Positions 37,574-44,557 of a stretch of 64,000 nucleotides of DNA are shown here, piece by piece. The translations under genes and the position numbers were made by a program. Where the stretch lies: contig CANFRP010000003.1 in the NCBI GenBank assembly GCA_947449535.1, forward strand, positions 36,780 through 100,779, read 5' to 3'. Position 1 is the first letter of the stretch. Each line of letters starts with the position of its first letter. This stretch comes from Actinomycetota bacterium (lineage in GTDB: Bacteria > Actinomycetota > Actinomycetes > Nanopelagicales > Nanopelagicaceae). Under the pieces are notes generated by a model. The model made no database searches, had not been told where the DNA came from, and saw nothing but the letters and a program-made list of their open reading frames with translations.

Positions 37574-38386
37574 TTAGGCAGGAAGTAGTTCTTTGCGCGC
37601 TTTGGCTGGGGCTAGATATGGAGGGATGACGAGAGCTAGGTAGGCAACCCAGATAATGAATTGAAGCCAGGTAGCCGTGGTGTTGATACCGATAGTTCCA
37701 GAGAGAATGGTGGTTATGGCAGTTGGTGCATGCGACCAATCCCAGATCAGGGCGTGGGCCCCAGGAAGGGCGCCGAAATCTTGGAACTCCATGACGGCAT
37801 GTTGGAGAACTCCAGCCGCAACGATGATCAGAGCAGTTCCGGTAATGGCGAAGAATTTGCTGATATTAATTTTGATGCTTCGGCGGTAGAGAGCGATGCC
37901 GAGAATAATTGCTGCGAGTAATCCCAATACAAGTCCGATTAATGGACGCGAATTATCATGAACAGTTTTGGCATTAGTAAAGAGAAAGAGCGAGGTTTCG
38001 AGACCCTCGCGAACAACTGCAAAAAAAGCAGTTAAAATCAAGGCAATTTTGCCCATAGGAAGTGCTTGCTCCATCTTGCCGTGGATGTTTTCTCGAAGGC
38101 CTCGAGCGTTATTTTTCATCCAGAAAACCATCCACGTCACAAGCGATACCGCAGCAAGTGAGGTAGTTCCAGCAAAGATTTGTTCACCGCGCGGGGAGAG
38201 TTGGGCCGAGGTGAAGGAGAGAAAAGCTCCGAAAGCTAGCGAGGTAATCGCAGCGAGTGCGACACCGCTCCAGACCAAAGCTAAAGATCTGCGATGGTTG
38301 GATCGAACGACGAAGGCAACCAAGATGCCAATTATCAGCGAGGCCTCCAGGCCTTCGCGAAGGGCGATCAGAAAGTTGCTGAGCAT
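37574..38386 (-). CDS. efeU: FTR1/EfeU-family iron permease
   Basis: High-affinity iron permease of 270 residues with about seven membrane segments. The two FTR1 iron-binding REGLE motifs are present: ALREGLEASLIIGILVAF at the N-terminus and VVREGLETSLFLF near residue 125. EfeO and EfeB partners are not adjacent, so it may work alone or with distant partners. A leaderless TAGGCT precedes the ATG, and a long inverted repeat lies just upstream. Confidence 0.88.
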   Translation of the reverse strand: MLSNFLIALREGLEASLIIGILVAFVVRSNHRRSLALVWSGVALAAITSLAFGAFLSFTSAQLSPRGEQIFAGTTSLAAVSLVTWMVFWMKNNARGLRENIHGKMEQALPMGKIALILTAFFAVVREGLETSLFLFTNAKTVHDNSRPLIGLVLGLLAAIILGIALYRRSIKINISKFFAITGTALIIVAAGVLQHAVMEFQDFGALPGAHALIWDWSHAPTAITTILSGTIGINTTATWLQFIIWVAYLALVIPPYLAPAKARKELLPA

Positions 38387-38392
38387 GAGACG

Positions 38393-38398
38393 AGCCTA
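38393..38398 (-). promoter_or_regulatory. -10 element of leaderless promoter for efeU (38386)
   Basis: TAGGCT on the minus strand lies 6 bases before ATG 38386. Confidence 0.55.
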
Positions 38399-38414
38399 AG
38401 GTGCTGGCCGCTAT

Positions 38415-38438
38415 TTACGCAACTCAAACGTTGCGTAA
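38415..38438. repeat. Perfect inverted repeat between rnd and efeU
   Basis: TTACGCAAC / GTTGCGTAA, 9-bp arms with loop TCAAAC. It lies just upstream of the efeU -10 element and just after the rnd stop. It could be a regulator operator for iron uptake or the rnd terminator, but no T-run follows on the minus strand. Confidence 0.55.
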
Positions 38439-38444
38439 TTCCTA

Positions 38445-39731
38445 TCACTCGGCAGCAGGCTCTTCCTCGATGACTTCAGGAATTACTACAGGCTCGGTCT
38501 GCAGGAGGGCGAGGGCGAGAGCTGGGGCCAATAGAGCGGTCTGCCATGGCCGCGCGCCCATCTTGGCGAGAAAATCGCTGGAGTAGCTCTCTAAATCATC
38601 GGCCACGGGCGGCGTCGCCCAGCACAGGCGTCTGATCAATTCCGGGGAGATCAAATTCTCGGCCGGCAATTCATTGGTAGAGGCGATATCTAGAACTGCG
38701 GCTCGGGCATGAGTCAGGCGCGCATGAGCAGGTGGATTTCGTTCCGGCCAAATTTTAGGAGGTGGAAGTGCATCGCTTTTGAGGCGAACCTCGGGAAGCT
38801 CTGAATCAGGAAGAGCGATCGCTGCAATCATGATTTCGTGCCACTTCTTTGTTGGTGGGTTAACCACGCGTGAGCGACGAGAAATAATTTTAGTAAGAGC
38901 AGTGACATCAGCCGGGCGTTTGGTAGCAATTTCTACAAGTGCTTCATCGTTAAAGACTCGGCCTGGTGAGATGTCCAGATGCTTGGCATATTCATCGCGA
39001 GCAATCCAGAGATCACGAATGATGGCCAGGGTTTGGCGATCGCGAACTTTATGCATTCCTGATGTACGACGCCATGGATCAACTCGGGGCGGATTTGGGG
39101 GAGCGGTAAGAATTGCTTGAAAATCCTGCATGGCCCAGGTCAACTTACCTTTACTTTCCAATAATTCTTCAACTTTATCGCGCAGGTCAATTAACACTTC
39201 GACATCGAGGGCAGCGTAATTAAGCCACTCATGGCGTAATGGCCGGATCGACCAATCCACGGCGCTATGTTCTTTGGCAAGTGAGAGACCAAGTAGTAAT
39301 TCGGTGAGCGCCCCTAGCCCCACGCGCTCGCAACCTGCGATACGACCACCAAGCTCTGTGTCAAAAAGAATCTGGGGTTGAAGTCCCACTTCGCGTAAGC
39401 AAGGTAGATCTTGCGTACTGGCATGGATAATCCATTCAACTTGCGCAAATGATTTGCTCATTTCATCCCAGAGTGGTGTTTGGCCAATCGCCACCGGATC
39501 AATAAGGTGCAGTCCGCCGCCATTTCGCTTTATTTGAATGAGGTAGGCGCGTTGGGAATATTTATATCCTGAAGCTCGCTCGGCATCGATCGCGATCGGT
39601 CCAGATCCGGCCTTCATTTGATCGAGTACTTCTTGTAATCCTTTTTCATCGACAACTAATTCGGGAACTCCATGTTCTGGAGCGAGCAGGGGGGTGGCAA
39701 CAGGTTCTTCCTGCGGAATTAACTCAGTCAT
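38445..39731 (-). CDS. rnd: Ribonuclease D-like 3'-5' exonuclease with HRDC domain
   Basis: DEDD-type exonuclease for RNA 3'-end maturation. Residues about 30-200 hold the nuclease: IAIDAERASGYKYSQRAYL with the first Asp/Glu pair, HASTQDLPCLRE, and YAALDVEVLIDL (YxxxD). An HRDC domain follows near 225-300. The last 120 residues are a C-terminal region common in actinobacterial homologues (Rv2681 type). The 428 residues fit. It lies 3 bases after DUF3000, in the same operon. Confidence 0.91.
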   Translation of the reverse strand: MTELIPQEEPVATPLLAPEHGVPELVVDEKGLQEVLDQMKAGSGPIAIDAERASGYKYSQRAYLIQIKRNGGGLHLIDPVAIGQTPLWDEMSKSFAQVEWIIHASTQDLPCLREVGLQPQILFDTELGGRIAGCERVGLGALTELLLGLSLAKEHSAVDWSIRPLRHEWLNYAALDVEVLIDLRDKVEELLESKGKLTWAMQDFQAILTAPPNPPRVDPWRRTSGMHKVRDRQTLAIIRDLWIARDEYAKHLDISPGRVFNDEALVEIATKRPADVTALTKIISRRSRVVNPPTKKWHEIMIAAIALPDSELPEVRLKSDALPPPKIWPERNPPAHARLTHARAAVLDIASTNELPAENLISPELIRRLCWATPPVADDLESYSSDFLAKMGARPWQTALLAPALALALLQTEPVVIPEVIEEEPAAE

Positions 39732-39734
39732 GAT

Positions 39735-40277
39735 TTAGCGCTTTGGGGTTAATTGTGTAACGCCTTCTGGGATCGGGGCCAGGCCGGAGGTAAGTTCAAG
39801 GAGTTCAATCCACGCACGAACATGATCGGCAATATTTTCCCCATCAACCGGCGTCCATGATGCTCGCACTTCTAATTCTGAATCTTCATCGCGATTCTCC
39901 AACGTTCCAAATGAGGCGCTAGATACGCGAGTGACTGTTCCGCTTGGTGCGACAAATGTGCAACCACTCTTCTCGAGTGATTCCATCAGCCAAGTCCAGC
40001 CTAAATCTGTGAGTAGTGGATCGGTCGCCATATCTGTATCGATTGCTGCCCGAACAAAAGTAACGCAGCGAAAATTACCCGACCAACCATCTTGACCTTC
40101 TGGATCATGAAGCAATACAAAACGTCCAGTCGCTGCATCTTCTAATACATCAGCTGTGAGTGCTAGAGAGAAGGGAGCTAATTTCTGTGGGGCGGGAACT
40201 TCTTCTAAGAGAACTTCGGCCCGGGTTTTGATGGAGCGAATCTCTTCGATAATTTCATCAAAGCTCTTTTCGCGCAT
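39735..40277 (-). CDS. DUF3000 family actinobacterial protein
   Basis: A 180-residue protein of the actinobacterial DUF3000 family, found next to RNase D (Rv2680-Rv2681). It is soluble, with no signal or membrane segments. Conserved-looking stretches are LGWTWLMESLEKSGC and VRASWTPVDG. ATG 40277 has TATCCT 6 bases upstream. The function is unknown, and stable pairing with rnd suggests an RNA-related role by association only. Confidence 0.85.
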   Translation of the reverse strand: MREKSFDEIIEEIRSIKTRAEVLLEEVPAPQKLAPFSLALTADVLEDAATGRFVLLHDPEGQDGWSGNFRCVTFVRAAIDTDMATDPLLTDLGWTWLMESLEKSGCTFVAPSGTVTRVSSASFGTLENRDEDSELEVRASWTPVDGENIADHVRAWIELLELTSGLAPIPEGVTQLTPKR

Positions 40278-40283
40278 TGATTA

Positions 40284-40289
40284 AGGATA
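40284..40289 (-). promoter_or_regulatory. -10 element of leaderless promoter for DUF3000-rnd (40277)
   Basis: TATCCT on the minus strand lies 6 bases before ATG 40277. Confidence 0.5.
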
Positions 40290-40327
40290 AAGCCCATGCC
40301 TTCTCATTCGATGGAGGCGCGAGTGGT

Positions 40328-40333
40328 TAGACT
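40328..40333 (+). promoter_or_regulatory. -10 element of leaderless promoter for EamA transporter (40341)
   Basis: TAGACT lies 7 bases before ATG 40341, favouring that codon over the track start at 40296. Confidence 0.5.
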
Positions 40334-40340
40334 CTGCCAA

Positions 40341-41177
40341 ATGTCAGCACTGCTCGCACTGGTATCTAGCGTTCTTTGGGGAACAGCCGATTTTCTTGGC
40401 GGATTGCTCACTAAGCGATTTAAAGCAGTAGCAGTTACGGGAGCTTCGCAAGCTTTTGGATTGCTCACCGCGATTATTCTGGTGATAGCCACCGGTGGAT
40501 TCTTAAAGCCAAATCTTCATTGGAATGGTTTCTTCCTACCTGGCGTTGCTGCAGGCTTTCTCGGATTCTTTGGATTGATGTCTTACTACTCAGGTCTTGC
40601 AACGGGTCGCATGGGTGTTGTGGCCCCCGTGAGTTCACTCTCCGCTGTAATTCCATTAATTTATTCATTTTCTATTGGTGAGCATCCTCGCTCGTTGCAA
40701 ATCGCTGGAATGATTGTTGCGCTGCTTGGCGCTTTCTGTGCATCAGGTCCAGAAATTACCCAAGGCCTTCCAATAAAGCCAACACTCTTTGGATTGGGAG
40801 CAGCACTGGGCTTTGGAGGGGCACTTGTATTTATGGCAAAGGGCTCGAAAGTTGATTCATTGATGACAATGACATCAATGCGTTTCGCCACAGTTTCTAT
40901 TTGCGCCTTACTTGCCCTTCGCTTTCGAAGTGTGGGTGGATTTAAGAAAAATGACTTGCTCTTACTCATAACAATTGGATCGGTAGATTTTCTGGCAAAT
41001 TACTTATTAGGAATTGCCACTACTAAAGGGCTCATCTCCATCGCCATGGTTCTCGGCTCCCTTTTCCCAATAGTTACCGTCTTGCTAGCTTTTCACTTTC
41101 TCAGTGAACGGCTTCATAAAGTGCAATATTTGGGAGTCGTATTAGCGGTAACGGGCGTTGCGCTTATTTCTTTGTGA
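40341..41177 (+). CDS. EamA/DMT-family transporter
   Basis: Drug/metabolite-transporter protein of 278 residues with about ten hydrophobic segments and two EamA repeats. The N-terminus MSALLALVSSVLWGTADFLGG and the closing FHFLSERLHKVQYLGVVLAVTGVALISL are typical. The track start 40296 adds a polar 15-residue lead. I chose ATG 40341 because it begins at the first membrane helix and has a leaderless -10. The substrate is unknown. The stop overlaps the convergent RibD-like gene by 14 bases. Confidence 0.83.
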   Translation: MSALLALVSSVLWGTADFLGGLLTKRFKAVAVTGASQAFGLLTAIILVIATGGFLKPNLHWNGFFLPGVAAGFLGFFGLMSYYSGLATGRMGVVAPVSSLSAVIPLIYSFSIGEHPRSLQIAGMIVALLGAFCASGPEITQGLPIKPTLFGLGAALGFGGALVFMAKGSKVDSLMTMTSMRFATVSICALLALRFRSVGGFKKNDLLLLITIGSVDFLANYLLGIATTKGLISIAMVLGSLFPIVTVLLAFHFLSERLHKVQYLGVVLAVTGVALISL

Positions 41178-41652
41178 AGTAGAGAAATTTTTCGCCGGCG
41201 ATGGTTTCGGAATTAGAAAGTGTCAGTGATTTTGTCATTTCTTCTAGGTTGATAAATCCGCCATCACCCTCAATATCGGTATGCGTGATGTAGAGGCCAT
41301 CGATCAGAGAAGCTTTCAGCAAGTCGGATAATAAGTGAGCGCCACCTTCGATGAGAATATTGCTAAATCCGCGCTGAGCAATTTCTTTCAGAGATTCAAC
41401 GGGTGAAAGCGAAAGTACGATTGCGGGAGAGATGCCGGCAAGGACGTGACTGCATACAAAAAGTGGCACGGGGGTATTTTGATAGGGCTCTGATCGGTAG
41501 CTCTCGCCGCCAATTAATATGCAATCCGCCCAACTGCGAATTTCGTGAAAACGAGCGCGATCGGCGCCAGAGGAGAGGCCGTGAGATCGACCAACCAAAG
41601 TAGTAGCTCCATTGGCTCCGACAACGAGGTTGGCTTTAACGGTGAGGCTCAC
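41164..41652 (-). CDS. RibD C-terminal-type pyrimidine reductase/DHFR-fold protein
   Basis: A 162-residue protein with the RibD-C fold: KANLVVGANGATTLVGRSHGLSS at the start and FSNILIEGGAHLLSDLLKASLIDG, the NADPH-binding EGG motif, near residues 97-120. It may reduce a riboflavin intermediate or an unrelated substrate. It is shorter than stand-alone reductases (about 200-250) and has no deaminase domain. The GTG start has TAGCCT 6 bases upstream. No riboflavin genes are nearby. Confidence 0.8.
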   Translation of the reverse strand: MSLTVKANLVVGANGATTLVGRSHGLSSGADRARFHEIRSWADCILIGGESYRSEPYQNTPVPLFVCSHVLAGISPAIVLSLSPVESLKEIAQRGFSNILIEGGAHLLSDLLKASLIDGLYITHTDIEGDGGFINLEEMTKSLTLSNSETIAGEKFLYFTKK

Positions 41653-41658
41653 GTGGGA

Positions 41659-41664
41659 AGGCTA
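41659..41664 (-). promoter_or_regulatory. -10 element of leaderless promoter for RibD-like gene (41652)
   Basis: TAGCCT on the minus strand lies 6 bases before GTG 41652. Confidence 0.55.
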
Positions 41665-41702
41665 GCGGAAGATGCGCAAGCTCCAATGTCAGTGGTGGCT
41701 TC

Positions 41703-41708
41703 TACAGT
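41703..41708 (+). promoter_or_regulatory. -10 element of leaderless promoter for small CxxC protein (41715)
   Basis: TACAGT lies 6 bases before ATG 41715. It fits the promoter rule seen at other starts and supports this small gene. Confidence 0.5.
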
Positions 41709-41714
41709 TCTTTC

Positions 41715-41888
41715 ATGATCATCGATTGCGATTCCTGTTCCATGCGCGATATTGCCTGTGGCGATTGCGTTCTTACTGTGATGTTGGAGCTCTCTCCAGC
41801 ACCTACCGAGCTCTCAGAGCCTGCCACTGCCGCACTCTCACTTCTCGCCGAGAAAGGCCTTGTTCCGCCGCTCCGATACGCCCAATAA
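41715..41888 (+). CDS. Small double-CxxC actinobacterial protein (missed by ORF track)
   Basis: A 57-residue reading frame, below the track cutoff, that starts MIIDCDSCSMRDIACGDC and ends EKGLVPPLRYAQ before TAA 41886-41888. The pairs CDSC and CGDC (Cys5, 8, 15, 18) suggest a zinc knuckle. I recall similar short proteins with a GLVPPLR ending beside NlpC/P60 genes in other actinobacteria, which supports reality but was not searched. The track's 41672 and 41702 ORFs overlap it in other frames and look spurious. NlpC/P60 follows after 91 bases. Function unknown. Confidence 0.78.
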   Translation: MIIDCDSCSMRDIACGDCVLTVMLELSPAPTELSEPATAALSLLAEKGLVPPLRYAQ

Positions 41889-41966
41889 ATGGATTTACGC
41901 GTAACTAGGTCGATATTCACAGCGGGATAAGGCTCGTCTGGCTTGATGAAGAGTCAAATGGCTAGT

Positions 41967-41972
41967 TAGCCT
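41967..41972 (+). promoter_or_regulatory. -10 element of leaderless promoter for NlpC/P60 gene (41980)
   Basis: TAGCCT lies 7 bases before ATG 41980 and there is no ribosome site. Confidence 0.5.
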
Positions 41973-41979
41973 TCTCCAG

Positions 41980-43011
41980 ATGTTACCGATGAGAACTCCC
42001 CGCTCTCTCCCGATCGCGATTCTCGCGACGGCTTTAGTGGTGACCTTAATTCCATCTGCAATAGCTGCGCCCAACCTCAATGAAGTGCGAGCGCGAGTCC
42101 AATCGCTCCAAGAAGATGCAGCCGCAGCCGGCGAAGCGGCCCAACAGGCCCAAGTTCAATTAAATACTCTTACCCGCACCCTCGCCACAGTGCAGCAATC
42201 TGCCGCCACCGAAGCGAAGGCAGTTGATAGCTACAAGAAGTCACTAGGAGCAATTGCTCGGGAGCAATACATGAGTGGTGGCATGAGCCAGAGCATGGAG
42301 CTCATCTTCTCTTCAGATCCAAAACTATTTCTTAGCGCATCCGGTTCCTTAGAAGCAGTCACCCGTAAGAAAGCGCTCTCGCTTCGTAAATATGCAGTGG
42401 CCAAGCAACGTCTGACTGCGACTTCACTCACCGTTAATGACAAGTTGGCCCTAGTGAAAGCGGCAGCAGCTAAGTACAAAGCTCAACAAGCGGCAGCACA
42501 ATCAAAATTAGCAGAAGCCAAAGCCCTGCTTGCCACGCTCTCTAAAGCAGAGCAAGCCCGCCTTGCTGCGCTGAATGATGCGCAAGAAAATGCCGATCAA
42601 GCGGCATCTGTTGCGGCGGCAAAGAAATTAAATTTTGGTTCTGGTCGTGGCGCCTCGGCACTTCGCTTTTCTATCAAGCAAATTGGTGATCGTTATGTCT
42701 TTGGCGCTGCCGGTCCAACCTATTGGGATTGCAGTGGATTAACAATGCGGGCATTCGCAACTGCTGGAGTATCACTTCCACACTCTGCCGCAGCTCAGTC
42801 GCGATACGGTCGCGCTGTCTCTTATTCACAGATGCAGCCAGGTGATTTAGTCTTTTTCAATCACGGTGGGCGTAGTTACATTAGCCACGTAGGAATTTAT
42901 TTGGGGGGAGGGCGCATGGTTGATGCCCCTCGTCCAGGTTCTCGTGTAAAAGTACAAGAGTTCAGTCACTCTTTCGGAAGTCTGCGCTTCTATAGTGCCC
43001 GCCGCATCTAG
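41980..43011 (+). CDS. Secreted NlpC/P60 peptidoglycan endopeptidase (RipC-like)
   Basis: Exported cell-wall hydrolase of 343 residues. A signal peptide is visible (basic RTPRS, hydrophobic core, cut near IAA-PNL about residue 30). A long alanine/glutamine-rich coiled coil spans 32-215, and the NlpC/P60 domain is C-terminal with catalytic Cys in YWDCSGLTMRAF near 249 and His in YISHVGIYLGGGRMVDAP near 306. This layout matches mycobacterial RipC (Rv2190c), which is FtsEX-regulated and lies near PimB' (Rv2188c). The stop overlaps pimB by 17 bases. Confidence 0.93.
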   Translation: MLPMRTPRSLPIAILATALVVTLIPSAIAAPNLNEVRARVQSLQEDAAAAGEAAQQAQVQLNTLTRTLATVQQSAATEAKAVDSYKKSLGAIAREQYMSGGMSQSMELIFSSDPKLFLSASGSLEAVTRKKALSLRKYAVAKQRLTATSLTVNDKLALVKAAAAKYKAQQAAAQSKLAEAKALLATLSKAEQARLAALNDAQENADQAASVAAAKKLNFGSGRGASALRFSIKQIGDRYVFGAAGPTYWDCSGLTMRAFATAGVSLPHSAAAQSRYGRAVSYSQMQPGDLVFFNHGGRSYISHVGIYLGGGRMVDAPRPGSRVKVQEFSHSFGSLRFYSARRI

Positions 43012-44158
43012 CACTCGCTCGATTCTTCTCGTCACCAACGACTTAGGTCCGCGCGCTGGAGGTATCGAAACTTTTATTCTTGGCCTTCTGAACTATGTCG
43101 ATGGCAAAGATCTCGTAATTTATACATCCTCAGAGGTAGATGCCGCCGAAGATTTGGCATTTGATCGCGCGCTCGGCGAAAAGCACGGAGTAGTTGTTAT
43201 TCGCGATAAAGCCAAGGTGTTATTGCCGACTCCTCGAGTGCGGCGAAATCTCATCAATGCGATGAAGAAATATGGCTCCAATACGGTTTGGTTTGGCGCA
43301 GCAGCCCCCTTAGCGTGGGTGGCGCCCGCACTTCGCAAGGCAGGAGCTACTCGCATAGTGGGTCTCACCCATGGCCATGAAGTCTGGTGGTCAAGAGTCT
43401 TTCCTTTCACGCTGGCAATGCGACGAATCGGCAATGGCGTTGATGTCCTGACATACCTGGGGAATTTCACCCGCGATGCGATGCGACCGGCGGTAGGTGA
43501 AAAAGTTGAGCTGATACATATTGCTCCGGGAATCTCGGTCGATCACTTCACTCCTGGCGCAAAGCCGAATGATTTATTAGCTAAATATGATTTAGTGGGC
43601 AAGAGAGTAATCATCAGTGTTGGTCGCTTGGTTCACCGTAAAGGACAAGATCGCCTGGTTGAAGCCCTTCCACTTATTTTGCAGGCCGTACCTGAAACCG
43701 TTCTGGTTTTCGTGGGTACCGGCCCGCATAAGAAATTTATTGAGAAATTAGCAAAGAAGCTCGGTGTAACAGATTCGATTCGCTTTATTGGGCGAGTGCA
43801 GTTCGATGAATTACCTCGACATATTCGGATGGGTGAGATATTTGCGATGCCATCTCGTTCGCGCTTCTTTGGTCTAGAAGTAGAAGGTCTAGGGATCGTG
43901 TATCTGGAGGCAAGTGCGTGCGGATTACCCGTCATTGCTGGGAATTCTGGCGGTGCGCCAGATGCACTCATTCCCGGTGAGACTGGATTAGTTGTGGACG
44001 GAAATGACATTAATGACATTGCCGCTGCTGCAATCGTGCTGCTTCGTAATCCCGAGAAATCAGAATCGATGGGTCGCGCGGGACGGCAATTGGCCGAGCG
44101 GGAATGGAATTGGGATTTATGGGGCAAGCGTTTTGCTGCCTTGTTAAATAAGTCCTGA
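42995..44158 (+). CDS. pimB: GT4 glycosyltransferase, probable phosphatidylinositol mannosyltransferase PimB'
   Basis: GT-B fold, GT4-family enzyme of 387 residues. The N-terminus SILLVTNDLGPRAGGIETF and the C-terminal GRLVHRKGQDRLVEALP and EVEGLGIVYLEASACGLPVIA (EX7E motif) match PimB', which adds the second mannose to phosphatidylinositol mannoside. The position directly after NlpC/P60 and before fadD equals Rv2188c. The GTG start lies inside the NlpC end. Inositol for the acceptor could come from ino1 (53156). Acceptor identity is inferred. Confidence 0.84.
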   Translation: MPAASSTRSILLVTNDLGPRAGGIETFILGLLNYVDGKDLVIYTSSEVDAAEDLAFDRALGEKHGVVVIRDKAKVLLPTPRVRRNLINAMKKYGSNTVWFGAAAPLAWVAPALRKAGATRIVGLTHGHEVWWSRVFPFTLAMRRIGNGVDVLTYLGNFTRDAMRPAVGEKVELIHIAPGISVDHFTPGAKPNDLLAKYDLVGKRVIISVGRLVHRKGQDRLVEALPLILQAVPETVLVFVGTGPHKKFIEKLAKKLGVTDSIRFIGRVQFDELPRHIRMGEIFAMPSRSRFFGLEVEGLGIVYLEASACGLPVIAGNSGGAPDALIPGETGLVVDGNDINDIAAAAIVLLRNPEKSESMGRAGRQLAEREWNWDLWGKRFAALLNKS

Positions 44159-44557
44159 TTTCTTAGCTCGATCGATCGCTTCTAATCGATTGCGAGCATC
44201 TAATTTTCGGTAGAGAGACCTCAAGTGAGTCTTTATTGTCGCTTGAGATACAAATAGCGCCGACGCAATTTCTTTAATCGGCTCACCAAGTTCTAATCGC
44301 GATAACAATTGGGATTCTTTTGGTGAGAGTGAAGCGCGCACCATCTCTCTTTTGCTAGTCGGGTCGGAGTTATTTCGAAGCACGAAGGCGAGATCAAAAG
44401 CTAGCTCTTGGGCACTTTCGTTGTGTGGAAAATCGGGATCGAGATAATCACTCACACGACATTGGAGTGCGCGAAGAAAATTACGCCTAGTGGGCTCTAG
44501 TTTCTCGTCACCGAGAAGTTGATCCAGCTCTATTTGCGATGTGTGCAGGTTGAGCAT
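44144..44557 (-). CDS. LuxR-type helix-turn-helix protein coupled to fadD
   Basis: A 137-residue protein with a C-terminal LuxR HTH (LSPKESQLLSRLELGEPIKEI, then LFVSQATIKTHLRSLYRKL) at about 75-137. The first 75 residues are short and helical, with no receiver domain or phospho-acceptor pattern. The ATG shares its A with the fadD stop (TAATG), so translation is coupled. The 3' end overlaps pimB by 15 bases in convergence. It is probably a transcription factor linked to lipid metabolism, but its signal and targets are unknown. Confidence 0.82.
   Translation of the reverse strand: MLNLHTSQIELDQLLGDEKLEPTRRNFLRALQCRVSDYLDPDFPHNESAQELAFDLAFVLRNNSDPTSKREMVRASLSPKESQLLSRLELGEPIKEIASALFVSQATIKTHLRSLYRKLDARNRLEAIDRAKKSGLI

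Noticed and set aside
40296-40340. Track start of the EamA transporter with AAGGAT as ribosome site
   Set aside because: The AAGGAT is better explained as part of the DUF3000 -10 element on the other strand, and ATG 40341 has its own TAGACT and starts at the first membrane helix.
41672-41920. Two track ORFs (41672 plus, 41702 minus) between the RibD-like and NlpC genes
   Set aside because: Low-complexity translations with no family features; they overlap the 57-residue CxxC frame, which has conserved-looking motifs and a promoter.
41889-41979. c-di-AMP (ydaO-type) riboswitch before the NlpC/P60 gene, common in other actinobacteria
   Set aside because: The 91-base gap is too short and lacks the conserved core elements. 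A leaderless-type -10 sits directly before the ATG.
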